In this document: positions 1-6,370 of the stretch, piece by piece
Numbering within the stretch: position 1 is the first letter of the stretch
Layout of the letters: every line of letters starts with the position of its first letter
Origin: Bacteroidota bacterium
Lineage (GTDB): Bacteria; Bacteroidota; Bacteroidia; Chitinophagales; LD1
DNA: 9,302 nucleotides
NCBI GenBank assembly: GCA_023428205.1
Contig: JAEYZB010000176.1
Coordinates: 1 to 9,302, forward strand
Direction: 5' to 3'
Program-made: the position numbers and the translations under genes
Notes under the pieces: model-generated
Seen by the model: the letters and a program-made list of their open reading frames with translations, nothing else
Told to the model about the DNA's origin: nothing
Database searches by the model: none

Positions 1-1171
1 GGGTTATATTGAAAAACAAATAACCATCGTCCATATATAAGGAACTCACATCGCCACCATTCGGGTTTTGATAGAGCTTTTGTTCCAACGCTTGTGAGCT
101 GTATACATCGCCTTTACGAACATCTAAAATTCGGGAAAGTAAAGAGTCGGAATATTTCGTGTTGCCACGCCATTCAATGTTTCGGAAGAAATATTGGCGA
201 CCTTCGTAAATGCGAATACGAATGCCTAAATTCTTTTCGTCAATGCGGTAAACAGAATCGGAAAGAATATTGGCATCGCGGTAGCCTTTGCTGAGCAAAG
301 CATCAACTACTTTTTGTTTGTCTTCTTCATATTCTTTGCGTTTGAAGCGGGAAGCTTTGAAAATATTCGGATTGACAAATCGGCTCAAATATTCATACAT
401 CCTTGTAGGAGCAAAATTTCCGATAACTTGATACCAAGCAGGATGATTCGGTTCGGTTTCAAAATTCTTTTTGAAACGCAATATGCCATCCATATCAAAC
501 TTCACTTTCTCTTTCGTTTCTTTCATTTTGCTGCGAAGCTGCACATTGGTAAACGTTTTATTCCCTTCAAAAATGATTTCTTTAATTCGGGTGATTTCGC
601 CTTTGTCAATAAAGAATTGTACCGATACGGAGTTTTGCAAAACAGTATCGATAATTTCTTTCACCTGCACTTGCACGTTTAAATAACCTTTATCAATGTA
701 GAAGCGTTTTATCGTGTGAACGGCAGTCATTTTGATATTATCCGTGAAAATACTTCCTGCACGAACGTCCAGCTTTTTTTTCAGTTCATCTACATCACCG
801 CTTTTCGCGCCTTTTATATTGTAGCGAGCCAAACGTGGGCGCTCTTCCACCAAAACAGTTAAGTAGATTTTATCGTCTTCAATGCGGTCGGTTTCAATTT
901 TGATGTCGGTAAAAAGTCTTTGTTTCCAAAGTTGTTTAATTGCTTTTGCGGTAGCGTCACCCGGTACTTTTATTTTTTCGCCTACTGTCAAACCGGAAAG
1001 CGTGAGCAAAACTCGCTCATCTAAAAATTTCGTTCCTTCAATTTTTACACCGCCCAGTTCATATTCTTTCGCTTGAGCAAAGTCCATGGTAGGGGCAGTA
1101 TTTTGTGCCGAAAGTTGTGCGCTTATCAGCATTACACAAATTGAACCCAAAAGTTTTATAGAAAATTTCAA
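1..1171 (-). CDS. bamA: Outer membrane protein assembly factor BamA (N-terminal part; cut by the window edge)
   Basis: This is the N-terminal 390 residues of BamA, the outer-membrane protein that folds and inserts beta-barrel proteins. The frame is open without a stop from the start to base 1. I chose the TTG at 1171 because it opens a good signal peptide (MKFSIKLLGSICV..., likely cleaved after LSAQ or close by). The first in-frame ATG, at 1132, would cut the signal peptide in half. POTRA-like repeats follow: residues about 37-110 (YELGGVKIEGTKFL), about 111-190 (RLARYNIKGAKSGDV), about 191-310 (ITRIKEIIFEGNKTF) and from about 320 (NIEWRGNTKYSDSLL). The third is stretched by roughly 50 residues before KRKEYEEDKQKV, as I recall for Bacteroidota BamA. 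The visible end, YMDDGYLFFNI, is typical of this phylum's BamA just before the barrel. Neighbour: uppS ends 11 nt upstream, so the two are probably co-transcribed. The beta-barrel half lies outside the window. The family call is firm; the start is inferred. Confidence 0.9.
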   Translation of the reverse strand, partial: MKFSIKLLGSICVMLISAQLSAQNTAPTMDFAQAKEYELGGVKIEGTKFLDERVLLTLSGLTVGEKIKVPGDATAKAIKQLWKQRLFTDIKIETDRIEDDKIYLTVLVEERPRLARYNIKGAKSGDVDELKKKLDVRAGSIFTDNIKMTAVHTIKRFYIDKGYLNVQVQVKEIIDTVLQNSVSVQFFIDKGEITRIKEIIFEGNKTFTNVQLRSKMKETKEKVKFDMDGILRFKKNFETEPNHPAWYQVIGNFAPTRMYEYLSRFVNPNIFKASRFKRKEYEEDKQKVVDALLSKGYRDANILSDSVYRIDEKNLGIRIRIYEGRQYFFRNIEWRGNTKYSDSLLSRILDVRKGDVYSSQALEQKLYQNPNGGDVSSLYMDDGYLFFNIT

Positions 1172-1182
1172 GCGAATATTTT

Positions 1183-1935
1183 TTAGTGAGTGGTTGCCGT
1201 AATTTGTTCTGAGGTCATGCCTAATCTGCGCTCCCGTTTTTGGTAGGATAAAATCGCTTTGTAAAATTCTTCTTTATCAAAGTCAGGCCACAACGTGTCG
1301 GTAAAATGGAATTCCGCATATGCTAATTGCCATAACAGAAAATTACTCAAACGGCTTTCCCCGCTGGTGCGAATCATTAGTTCAGGGTCAGGAATACCGG
1401 AAGTGAATAAATGCTTGCTGAATAGTTCTTCATTGATTTCGGAAGTGGACACTGTTCCGCTTTTTACCGCTTCTGCTATTTGTTTTGTGGCGCGTAAAAT
1501 TTCTGCTTTTGATCCGTAATTTAATGCCAAAATTAATTCCATTCGCGTGTTTTGGCTCGTAGCTTCCATTGCGTGTTTTAGTTCTTCATACGTGGATTTT
1601 GGCAATCCTTCAATGTCGCCAATGGCTCGTAACCGAATATTATTTTTCGTTAGGGTTTTTACTTCGAGGCGCGTGGTTTTCATTAATAGCTTCATTAAAC
1701 CCGAAACCTCGTCTTGCGGACGATTCCAGTTTTCAGTAGAAAAAGTATAGAGAGTCAGATATTTAATGCCAAGTTCCGCAGCGGCTTCTACAATTTCGCG
1801 TACAGCCGAAACGCCTCCGCTATGCCCGAAAATGCGGTTTTTCCCTTGCTGTTTTGCCCAACGGCCATTGCCGTCCATGATAATGGCAACGTGTTTCGGC
1901 AGCTTTTCGGTATCAATTTGTTGTTTCAAACTCAT
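1183..1935 (-). CDS. uppS: Isoprenyl transferase / undecaprenyl diphosphate synthase (cis-prenyltransferase)
   Basis: A 250-residue protein of normal length for UppS. The enzyme condenses isopentenyl diphosphate onto farnesyl diphosphate in the cis configuration, making undecaprenyl diphosphate, the lipid carrier for peptidoglycan and surface glycans. All family signatures are present. MDGNGRWA is at residues 20-27, where Asp21 matches the Mg/substrate aspartate. GHSGG is at 37-41. YTFSTENWNRP is at 63-73. LNYGSKAEI is at 138-146, with Ser where Gly is common. The C-terminal substrate-binding block RTSGESRLSNFLLWQ starts at 189 and runs on to Tyr206, Glu208 and WPDF at 216-219. No signal peptide or membrane segment is seen, as expected for a cytosolic, membrane-associated enzyme. 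The start ATG at 1935 lacks a clear Shine-Dalgarno sequence. bamA follows after 11 nt, the uppS-bamA order common in this phylum, so the pair probably forms an envelope-biogenesis transcript. Confidence 0.97.
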   Translation of the reverse strand: MSLKQQIDTEKLPKHVAIIMDGNGRWAKQQGKNRIFGHSGGVSAVREIVEAAAELGIKYLTLYTFSTENWNRPQDEVSGLMKLLMKTTRLEVKTLTKNNIRLRAIGDIEGLPKSTYEELKHAMEATSQNTRMELILALNYGSKAEILRATKQIAEAVKSGTVSTSEINEELFSKHLFTSGIPDPELMIRTSGESRLSNFLLWQLAYAEFHFTDTLWPDFDKEEFYKAILSYQKRERRLGMTSEQITATTH

Positions 1936-1981
1936 TGCTGTAAATAACGGAATTTTTCGCGGTTATTTCATTCAAAGGCTG

Positions 1982-1989
1982 CGAATGTA
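1982..1989 (-). promoter_or_regulatory. Possible -7 promoter element for uppS-bamA
   Basis: The minus strand reads TACATTCG, one mismatch from the Bacteroidota -7 consensus TAnnTTTG, about 47 nt upstream of the uppS start. I find no good TTTG element 19-21 nt further upstream; the nearest TTTG is only 11 nt away. The 97-base gap between menE and uppS leaves room for a separate promoter, but this is a weak call. Confidence 0.25.
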
Positions 1990-2036
1990 GAAAAAAACAG
2001 CAAATTAACAGTTATGAAATACACCTTTAAGTTTGT

Positions 2037-3104
2037 TTAATAAGAATCTTGCTCGTTTTTTTTCACCACTTCATTCAGGCTGGCTTGGCGCATCAGTTTT
2101 CCCATTTCGGAATATAGAAACCGCGAAGCGCGCAAAATCGTTTTCGGTTTTTCAAAAGAGGATAAAACTTTTGAAAATAAATCGGAGAAGGCGTTATCGC
2201 TTATTTCAGAGTTTTCAATGACTAAAATGACTTTTTGCCCAAATTTTTCATCAGGTAAATGCGTGATGAAAAAAGGACTGGCGATATACGGCTTCAGTTT
2301 GGCTTCGATTTCGTTTGCAAAAACTTTAATACCGCCCGTGTTGATTACATCATCCGCTCTCGAAATCCAAGCGAAACGATTGTTTCCATTCAGTTTCACA
2401 ATATCATTCGTTTTCAATAAGTCTCTATTCGGCAAGTGAATTTGCAAGAGAGAATCTTCGTTAACGCTAATAGAAATTCCGGGTAAGCAAGTGAATTCCG
2501 TTTCCATTTGCGGAGCAATTTTGCGAAGTGCTATGTGGCTTACGGTTTCTGTCATGCCAAACGTTTCATAAATCGTGTTTGGCTGTTTGCGAAGCTGCGT
2601 CAGTAATTCCTCCGGAATTTTTCCACCACCGATAATTGCATTTTTGATTTGTGAAAAGGCTTTTGCTTGGGTTTCGTTTTTCAAAATTTCGTAACACTGC
2701 ATGGGCGTGAAGGCCGCAAAATCAACTGTTGTTTTGTCTGCAATGATAGCGCTTAGTGGTAATGAACTCGGCTCGGTACAATAAATTTTACAACCCGCAA
2801 GTTGTGCACGAACGAGCATCATTCGTCCACCAATAGCGCGAGCAGGTAGTGCCAAAAACAGAACAGTATTTTGATGGATATTGAAAAAAGCATTTGTTCT
2901 TCTAGCGCTTTCTTGCATTTGAAAACGCGAATGGGCTAGTTTTTTCGGGATACTTGTAGATCCTGATGTCTGAATCTGGAATGTATTTACATTTTCATTC
3001 AGCCAATCTTTCACAAAAGAAAAAATGGATTCTTGCCACGCTTCATTTGGGTTGAGTTGCGCTAAAATTTCGCTTTGGGGGCGGCTGAAATCAAGCAGTA
3101 TCAT
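2037..3104 (-). CDS. menE: O-succinylbenzoate--CoA ligase (MenE), short Bacteroidota-type AMP-binding enzyme
   Basis: A 355-residue adenylate-forming enzyme of the ANL superfamily, best read as MenE. MenE activates o-succinylbenzoate with ATP and joins it to CoA in menaquinone synthesis. Motifs in order: P-loop-like TSGSTSIPK at 46-54 (the usual TSGSTGxPK with Ser for the third Gly); ALPARAIGGRMMLVRA at 85-100, the MenE-like block; AFTPMQ at 131-136; IGGGKIP at 158-164; YETFGMTE at 179-186 (A5 motif); TND at 232-234; SRADDVINTGGIKV at 248-261; and GKLMR at 335-339, where Lys336 is the expected adenylation lysine. It lacks about 100 N-terminal residues compared with E. coli or Bacillus MenE, which is normal for Bacteroidota versions. 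The start overlaps the end of the upstream pseudouridine synthase gene by 14 nt, suggesting translational coupling. No other men gene is in the window, so the substrate is assigned by family only; another acyl substrate is possible. Confidence 0.85.
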   Translation of the reverse strand: MILLDFSRPQSEILAQLNPNEAWQESIFSFVKDWLNENVNTFQIQTSGSTSIPKKLAHSRFQMQESARRTNAFFNIHQNTVLFLALPARAIGGRMMLVRAQLAGCKIYCTEPSSLPLSAIIADKTTVDFAAFTPMQCYEILKNETQAKAFSQIKNAIIGGGKIPEELLTQLRKQPNTIYETFGMTETVSHIALRKIAPQMETEFTCLPGISISVNEDSLLQIHLPNRDLLKTNDIVKLNGNNRFAWISRADDVINTGGIKVFANEIEAKLKPYIASPFFITHLPDEKFGQKVILVIENSEISDNAFSDLFSKVLSSFEKPKTILRASRFLYSEMGKLMRQASLNEVVKKNEQDSY

Positions 3105-3825
3105 ACTTTCTAAGCAGTTTCAAACAAGTTTCTAAGTCTTTTGGCATGGGCGATTGTATGGAAATTTCTTTATGTGTAAATGGGTGAAAAAAACGAAGAG
3201 AATAAGCGTGTAGCGGTAAACGGTTTAAAATCGGGCGTTCCTCTTCCTCACTTTGTTTGTATTTTTTCTTCACGGCAGAAAGGCGAAATCCTTCGGACGA
3301 GCCATAAAGCGGATCGACTAATAGCGGAAATCCTGCAGTAGAAAAATGTACGCGAATTTGGTGTGTGCGTCCCGTTTTGATGGCAACATCGAGTAGTGTT
3401 GCGTGTTTAAATCGTTCCGCCACTTCAAAAAATGTGAGTGCTTCTTTGCCTCTCGGGTGAATAATCATTTTGCCGTTTTTTGCCGGGTGGTGCGCAATAG
3501 GGGTGTCTATTTCTCCGCCTTGTCCTTCCATTCTGCCCGCCTCCAAGACCCAATAGTGTTTTTCAATTTTCCGATGCTCAAACAAATCATTCATCGCTTT
3601 GTGCGCTTCAGCCGTTTTGGCGAAACAGATCAAGCCACTTGTGTCGCGGTCTATGCGATGCACCGTCCATAAATCCCTTTTAAGCATACGCTCCAACTGC
3701 GATTTGAAGTCGCGTTTTTCGGTGTCGAAGCGTTCGGGAATTACCGAAATCCCCGAAGGTTTATCGGCAATCAAAATAAAATCATCTTCAAATAAAATAG
3801 AAACCGAATGGATTTTTGCGCTCAT
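3091..3825 (-). CDS. RluA-family RNA pseudouridine synthase
   Basis: A 244-residue pseudouridine synthase of the RluA/RluD family, which converts specific uridines in rRNA or tRNA to pseudouridine. The catalytic block is HRIDRDTSGL at 56-65, with Asp59 as the expected nucleophile. Other family motifs are ADKPSGISV at 20-28, RKIEKHYW at 85-92, KTGRTHQIRVH at 150-160 and PLLVDPLYG at 167-175. There is no N-terminal S4 domain; the protein starts directly with the catalytic domain, so its target cannot be assigned by analogy with RluD. A basic/acidic stretch near 187-200 (VKKKYKQSEEEERP) resembles an insertion I recall in Bacteroidota members. The gene overlaps menE by 14 nt and appears to be first in its transcript. 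A perfect TACTTTTG promoter element lies only 7 nt before the ATG. Family is certain; the exact site modified is unknown. Confidence 0.93.
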   Translation of the reverse strand: MSAKIHSVSILFEDDFILIADKPSGISVIPERFDTEKRDFKSQLERMLKRDLWTVHRIDRDTSGLICFAKTAEAHKAMNDLFEHRKIEKHYWVLEAGRMEGQGGEIDTPIAHHPAKNGKMIIHPRGKEALTFFEVAERFKHATLLDVAIKTGRTHQIRVHFSTAGFPLLVDPLYGSSEGFRLSAVKKKYKQSEEEERPILNRLPLHAYSLRFFHPFTHKEISIQSPMPKDLETCLKLLRKYDTA

Positions 3826-3832
3826 TGTGCGG

Positions 3833-3840
3833 CAAAAGTA
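3833..3840 (-). promoter_or_regulatory. Promoter -7 element (TACTTTTG) close before the pseudouridine synthase gene
   Basis: The minus strand reads TACTTTTG, an exact match to the Bacteroidota -7 consensus TAnnTTTG and identical to the element used by the divergent tRNA-Cys promoter. It ends 7 nt before the ATG at 3825. No TTTG element is found at the usual 19-21 nt spacing. If it is used, transcription would begin at or a few bases before the start codon, giving a leaderless or near-leaderless mRNA. Confidence 0.4.
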
Positions 3841-3879
3841 GTAAACAAACGCAAAGACGTTTTAAGGTGCGAAAAAGAA

Positions 3880-3910
3880 TTTGGCGGGTTTAGTAAAAAA
3901 ATTACTTTTG
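3880..3910 (+). promoter_or_regulatory. Bacteroidota-type promoter of tRNA-Cys
   Basis: The -33 element TTTG is at 3880-3883. A 19-base spacer follows, then the -7 element TACTTTTG at 3903-3910. Both elements match the Bacteroidota sigma-A consensus (TTTG / TAnnTTTG) exactly, with the expected spacing. Transcription would start about 5-7 nt downstream, just ahead of the mature tRNA 5' end at 3923. This is the clearest promoter in the window and supports the phylum assignment. Confidence 0.75.
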
Positions 3911-3922
3911 CAATCCTTTAAT

Positions 3923-3993
3923 GGTCGGGTGGCCGAGTGGCTAGGCAGAGCTCTGCAAAAGCTCGTACAGCGGTTCGAATCCGCTCTCGACCT
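3923..3993 (+). tRNA. tRNA-Cys (anticodon GCA)
   Basis: A complete 71-nt cloverleaf. The acceptor stem GGTCGGG (3923-3929) pairs with CTCGACC (3986-3992) with one G-U pair. The D-arm is GCC/GGC (3932-3934 with 3944-3946). The anticodon stem is GAGCT/AGCTC (3948-3952 with 3960-3964) around the loop CTGCAAA, giving anticodon GCA at 3955-3957. The T-arm is AGCGG/CCGCT around TTCGAAT. The discriminator base is U (3993), as required for cysteine tRNA. CCA is not encoded (the genome reads CAA), so it must be added by the CCA-adding enzyme. The gene is alone, with its own promoter upstream and a terminator hairpin directly downstream. Confidence 0.97.
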
Positions 3994-3994
3994 C

Positions 3995-4032
3995 AAAAAC
4001 CTCTTTAGTGCGAGTCGCTAAAGAGGTTTTTT
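3995..4032. terminator. Rho-independent terminator, probably bidirectional
   Basis: A 14-bp perfect stem (3995-4008 pairs with 4018-4031; core CCTCTTTAG / CTAAAGAGG) with a 9-base loop. On the plus strand six T residues follow the core, fitting termination of tRNA-Cys. On the minus strand the same hairpin is followed by five T residues, and the converging cupin_8 gene stops at 4049, just 17 nt before it. One hairpin therefore appears to end both transcripts. Confidence 0.85.
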
Positions 4033-4048
4033 GTTTTCATAAAATGCG

Positions 4049-4894
4049 TTATTCAAACTCCTTCGCGTATTCGTAGGCCTTGGCTTCTTTCCAATTGTGC
4101 CATTGCTTAGGTGCTACAAGGTTGAGCCCTTTGTCTATAATGAAATGCGCTGCGAAATTGAAGGCCCCGCGCGAACGAGTCGCCATATTGTTTTGGGAGC
4201 GCAATGCTAAGCCGAAACTGAAATCTAAATAGTGCATATAATGCCAATATCGGGTAGGCATAAATAGTGTTTCTCCATGAGTAAGAACCGTTTCGTATCC
4301 CTTTACCTTTTTTAGCGCAGGGAATTTTTCGTAGTCAGGTTTTTCAGGACTAATCAGGCTTTTTACCGTAAACGGATGATGATAAATTTTCTTCGATTCT
4401 TCTGGTGAAAACAGAATCACGCGTTTATTGCCGACAAATTGTGTCAAAAAAACATTCGCGCAATCTATATCGTAGTGCATAGTTACTTCTGCACCTTCGC
4501 CACCAAAAAACATGAGGGGAAAGCGCTTCAAAAAGCCGGACATTACATCAGGAAATTGAAAGTCATTTTTCAGTTCTGGAGCGGATTTGAAAATATCGAA
4601 TAAAAACAAGCGCAAATCGGTATTGCCTTTTTCAGTAGCTTCTAAAAAATCTTTGAATGGCATTTCGCGATCGGAGCTCATATACCCTTTACCGGGTTTG
4701 GAGTAGTTACTGCTGAAAACAGGTACTTGTAAGTCGCCATAATTTGTTTTGAAAAAATCGGCTGACCATCTGTTAAGTGCTGCCCAGTTTTTTGTCAAAT
4801 CGGTGAAAATAACCGGCTTGTTTTTCTTCAGGTATTCCTCCTGAAACTCGCTAGCTGTCAATCCGCTTCGTCTTTCTATTTCTTGCAATATCAT
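4049..4894 (-). CDS. JmjC/cupin_8-like protein, putative Fe(II)/2-oxoglutarate oxygenase
   Basis: A 281-residue cytosolic protein of the cupin_8 / JmjC-like family (relatives include FIH-type hydroxylases). The iron-binding triad is visible: HYD at 140-142 supplies His140 and Asp142, and His218 in PTRYWHYMH supplies the distal histidine. Lys157 in GNKRVILFSPEE (155-166) sits where FIH has the lysine that binds 2-oxoglutarate. The N-terminal NKPVIFTDLTKNW (25-37) matches the conserved start of the family's domain. No signal peptide is present. The substrate (a protein side chain or small molecule) cannot be told from sequence. The gene starts 72 nt after the RelA/SpoT homologue on the same strand and may be co-transcribed with it, although a candidate promoter lies in the gap. 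It ends at the bidirectional terminator. Family call good; enzymatic activity inferred. Confidence 0.85.
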   Translation of the reverse strand: MILQEIERRSGLTASEFQEEYLKKNKPVIFTDLTKNWAALNRWSADFFKTNYGDLQVPVFSSNYSKPGKGYMSSDREMPFKDFLEATEKGNTDLRLFLFDIFKSAPELKNDFQFPDVMSGFLKRFPLMFFGGEGAEVTMHYDIDCANVFLTQFVGNKRVILFSPEESKKIYHHPFTVKSLISPEKPDYEKFPALKKVKGYETVLTHGETLFMPTRYWHYMHYLDFSFGLALRSQNNMATRSRGAFNFAAHFIIDKGLNLVAPKQWHNWKEAKAYEYAKEFE

Positions 4895-4910
4895 AACGAA
4901 AAATCTATGG

Positions 4911-4941
4911 CGAATTTATAATTAATTCATAAACGAACGAA
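4911..4941 (-). promoter_or_regulatory. Candidate promoter of the cupin_8 gene
   Basis: On the minus strand TTCG (4941-4938), a 19-base spacer and TAAATTCG (4918-4911) resemble TTTG-N19-TAnnTTTG with one T-to-C mismatch in each element. The element ends 16 nt before the ATG at 4894. The spacing is right but neither box is perfect, so this is tentative. Confidence 0.35.
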
Positions 4942-4966
4942 CGTTTTTTTTCAATGAACGGAAAAA

Positions 4967-6304
4967 TTACTGTTCCTGCGTTTCAAAGCGTTCTACCGAC
5001 AAAATCCCTTCTAATTCTTGTAAGCGATTGGAAAGATTGTCCAGCTCATCGGTGTCGTGAACATAAATCATGATTTTTCCTTCAAAAATTCCGTCTTCAC
5101 TGTCAAATGAAATGGAACGCATATTCAGATTCATTTGTCCGGTGATGATGTTCGTGATTTTATTTACCAAACCAACATCGTCAATTCCATTGATTTTAAT
5201 GCCTGTGAGGAATGCAATATTGTGTTGTTTTGTCCATTTGGTTTTCACAATGCGATAGCTGTATTTTGCCATCATTTGCACCGCATTCGGGCAGTTTGTT
5301 CGATGAATTTTTATCCCTTCGCTCACCGTAATAAAGCCGAATACGTCATCACCGGGAACCGGATTGCAACACGATGCAAATTTGTAATCAATTTTATCGC
5401 TGCTTTCGCCCATTATCAGCAATTCTGCATTTTTTTTCAGCGCTTCTTTTACGGCATTGTCAAAGTGTTTATCGTCCGATTTATTATCTTCTTTCGGGCG
5501 TGGGAGTTTTATTTTTCCGGCAATTACTTCCAGCTTTTCCAAGCTATGTAAATCCACTTTTTTGGTGGCAATGTCGTAGTACAATTCCGAATTAGAAGGG
5601 GCTTTAAAATAATGACAGAGGAGAAGGATATTGGCTTCGGAATCTTCTATTTTTAAGAGTTTCAGTTTTTTCTCTAATTCTGCTTTCCCTAATTCCGAAA
5701 TGTTTCGTTTATCTTCTTTCAGTGATTGTTTAATCACCGATTTTGCTTTGGCTGTAGTGACGAATGCAAGCCAATCTTCGTTTGGTACCTGTTTTTTGGA
5801 AGTGAGAATTTCTACTTGGTCGCCATTTTTCAAAATGTGACTTAATGGAACTAATTTCGTATTTACTTTTGCACCAATACAATGTCTGCCTACAGCGGAG
5901 TGCACTTCAAATGCAAAATCCAGTGCTGTTGCTCCTTTTCGGATTTTTCTTAAATCGCCTTTTGGTGTAAAGACAAACACCTCATCATTCAGCAACTCTG
6001 CACGAAAATCATTTACAAGTTCAATGGCGTTTTCTTCCGTATTACTCAGTACGTTTTGCACCCGCAGAAGCCAAGCATCTAAACTGTTATCGTCAGATTT
6101 ATCTTTGTATTTCCAATGTGCCGCAAAACCTTTTTCGGCAATTTCGTGCATGCGGTCGGTGCGAATTTGAATTTCCACCCATTTACCGGAATTGCTCATT
6201 ACAGTGGTGTGTAAGGCTTCATAGCCGTTTGTTTTCGGATTCGATAGCCAATCGCGCAAACGGTCGGGACTGGGTTTGTATATGTCTGTGATGGTAGAGT
6301 TCAC
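4967..6304 (-). CDS. RelA/SpoT homologue, C-terminal half: rest of synthetase, TGS, Cys-rich and ACT domains (separated by an in-frame stop)
   Basis: A 445-codon open frame that continues, in the same frame, the hydrolase half encoded upstream (6329-7198). It begins inside the (p)ppGpp synthetase domain: ITDIYKPSPDRLRDW at 5-19, NGYEALHTTV at 26-35 and WVEIQIRT at 42-49, where Glu44 matches the essential synthetase glutamate. FAAHWKYK follows at 60-67. The regulatory half is complete: a TGS domain at about 107-169 with the conserved His135, a conserved-cysteine domain with Cys312, Cys313, His334 and Cys338, and a C-terminal ACT domain from about 360. The only start codon near the beginning is GTG at 6304, inside a G7 run and without a convincing ribosome site, so independent translation is doubtful. 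Joined across the stop, the two halves give about 743 residues, normal for Bacteroidota Rel proteins. Most likely this is the 3' part of one gene that is either disrupted or mis-sequenced. Confidence 0.85.
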   Translation of the reverse strand: MNSTITDIYKPSPDRLRDWLSNPKTNGYEALHTTVMSNSGKWVEIQIRTDRMHEIAEKGFAAHWKYKDKSDDNSLDAWLLRVQNVLSNTEENAIELVNDFRAELLNDEVFVFTPKGDLRKIRKGATALDFAFEVHSAVGRHCIGAKVNTKLVPLSHILKNGDQVEILTSKKQVPNEDWLAFVTTAKAKSVIKQSLKEDKRNISELGKAELEKKLKLLKIEDSEANILLLCHYFKAPSNSELYYDIATKKVDLHSLEKLEVIAGKIKLPRPKEDNKSDDKHFDNAVKEALKKNAELLIMGESSDKIDYKFASCCNPVPGDDVFGFITVSEGIKIHRTNCPNAVQMMAKYSYRIVKTKWTKQHNIAFLTGIKINGIDDVGLVNKITNIITGQMNLNMRSISFDSEDGIFEGKIMIYVHDTDELDNLSNRLQELEGILSVERFETQEQ

Positions 6305-6370
6305 CCCCCCACAATCCGACTTTTCATTTTACGGAGTGGAATGAAGTATAATACGAATCGCAAATAAAAG
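6299..6370 (-). other. Damaged stretch in the RelA/SpoT synthetase domain (in-frame TAA plus clustered radical changes)
   Basis: The two RelA/SpoT open frames are in the same frame; no frameshift is needed. Between them the frame reads ...STP, TAA (6331-6329), NEKSDC, GGVN, STITDIY. Relatives have roughly STPENEKxxCWKVYSIVTDIY, so the TAA sits where Glu or a similar residue is expected, and GG-V-N replaces the usual W-K/Q-V-Y. Just upstream, Leu277 (CTT, 6370-6368) occupies the position of the catalytic Asp in EEIYDLFAIR, and His286 (6343-6341) replaces the common Asp of IILDS. The smallest change set from the expected codons is about eight substitutions and no indels within 72 nt. The plus strand has a C7 run at 6304-6310. 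Expected residues come from general knowledge of the family. Confidence 0.75.

Noticed and set aside
6329..6331. Reassigned or read-through TAA codon in the RelA/SpoT homologue
   Set aside because: The uppS and menE genes use TAA as their normal stop and no bacterial TAA reassignment is known to me. The nearby radical substitutions point to an error or a lesion rather than recoding.
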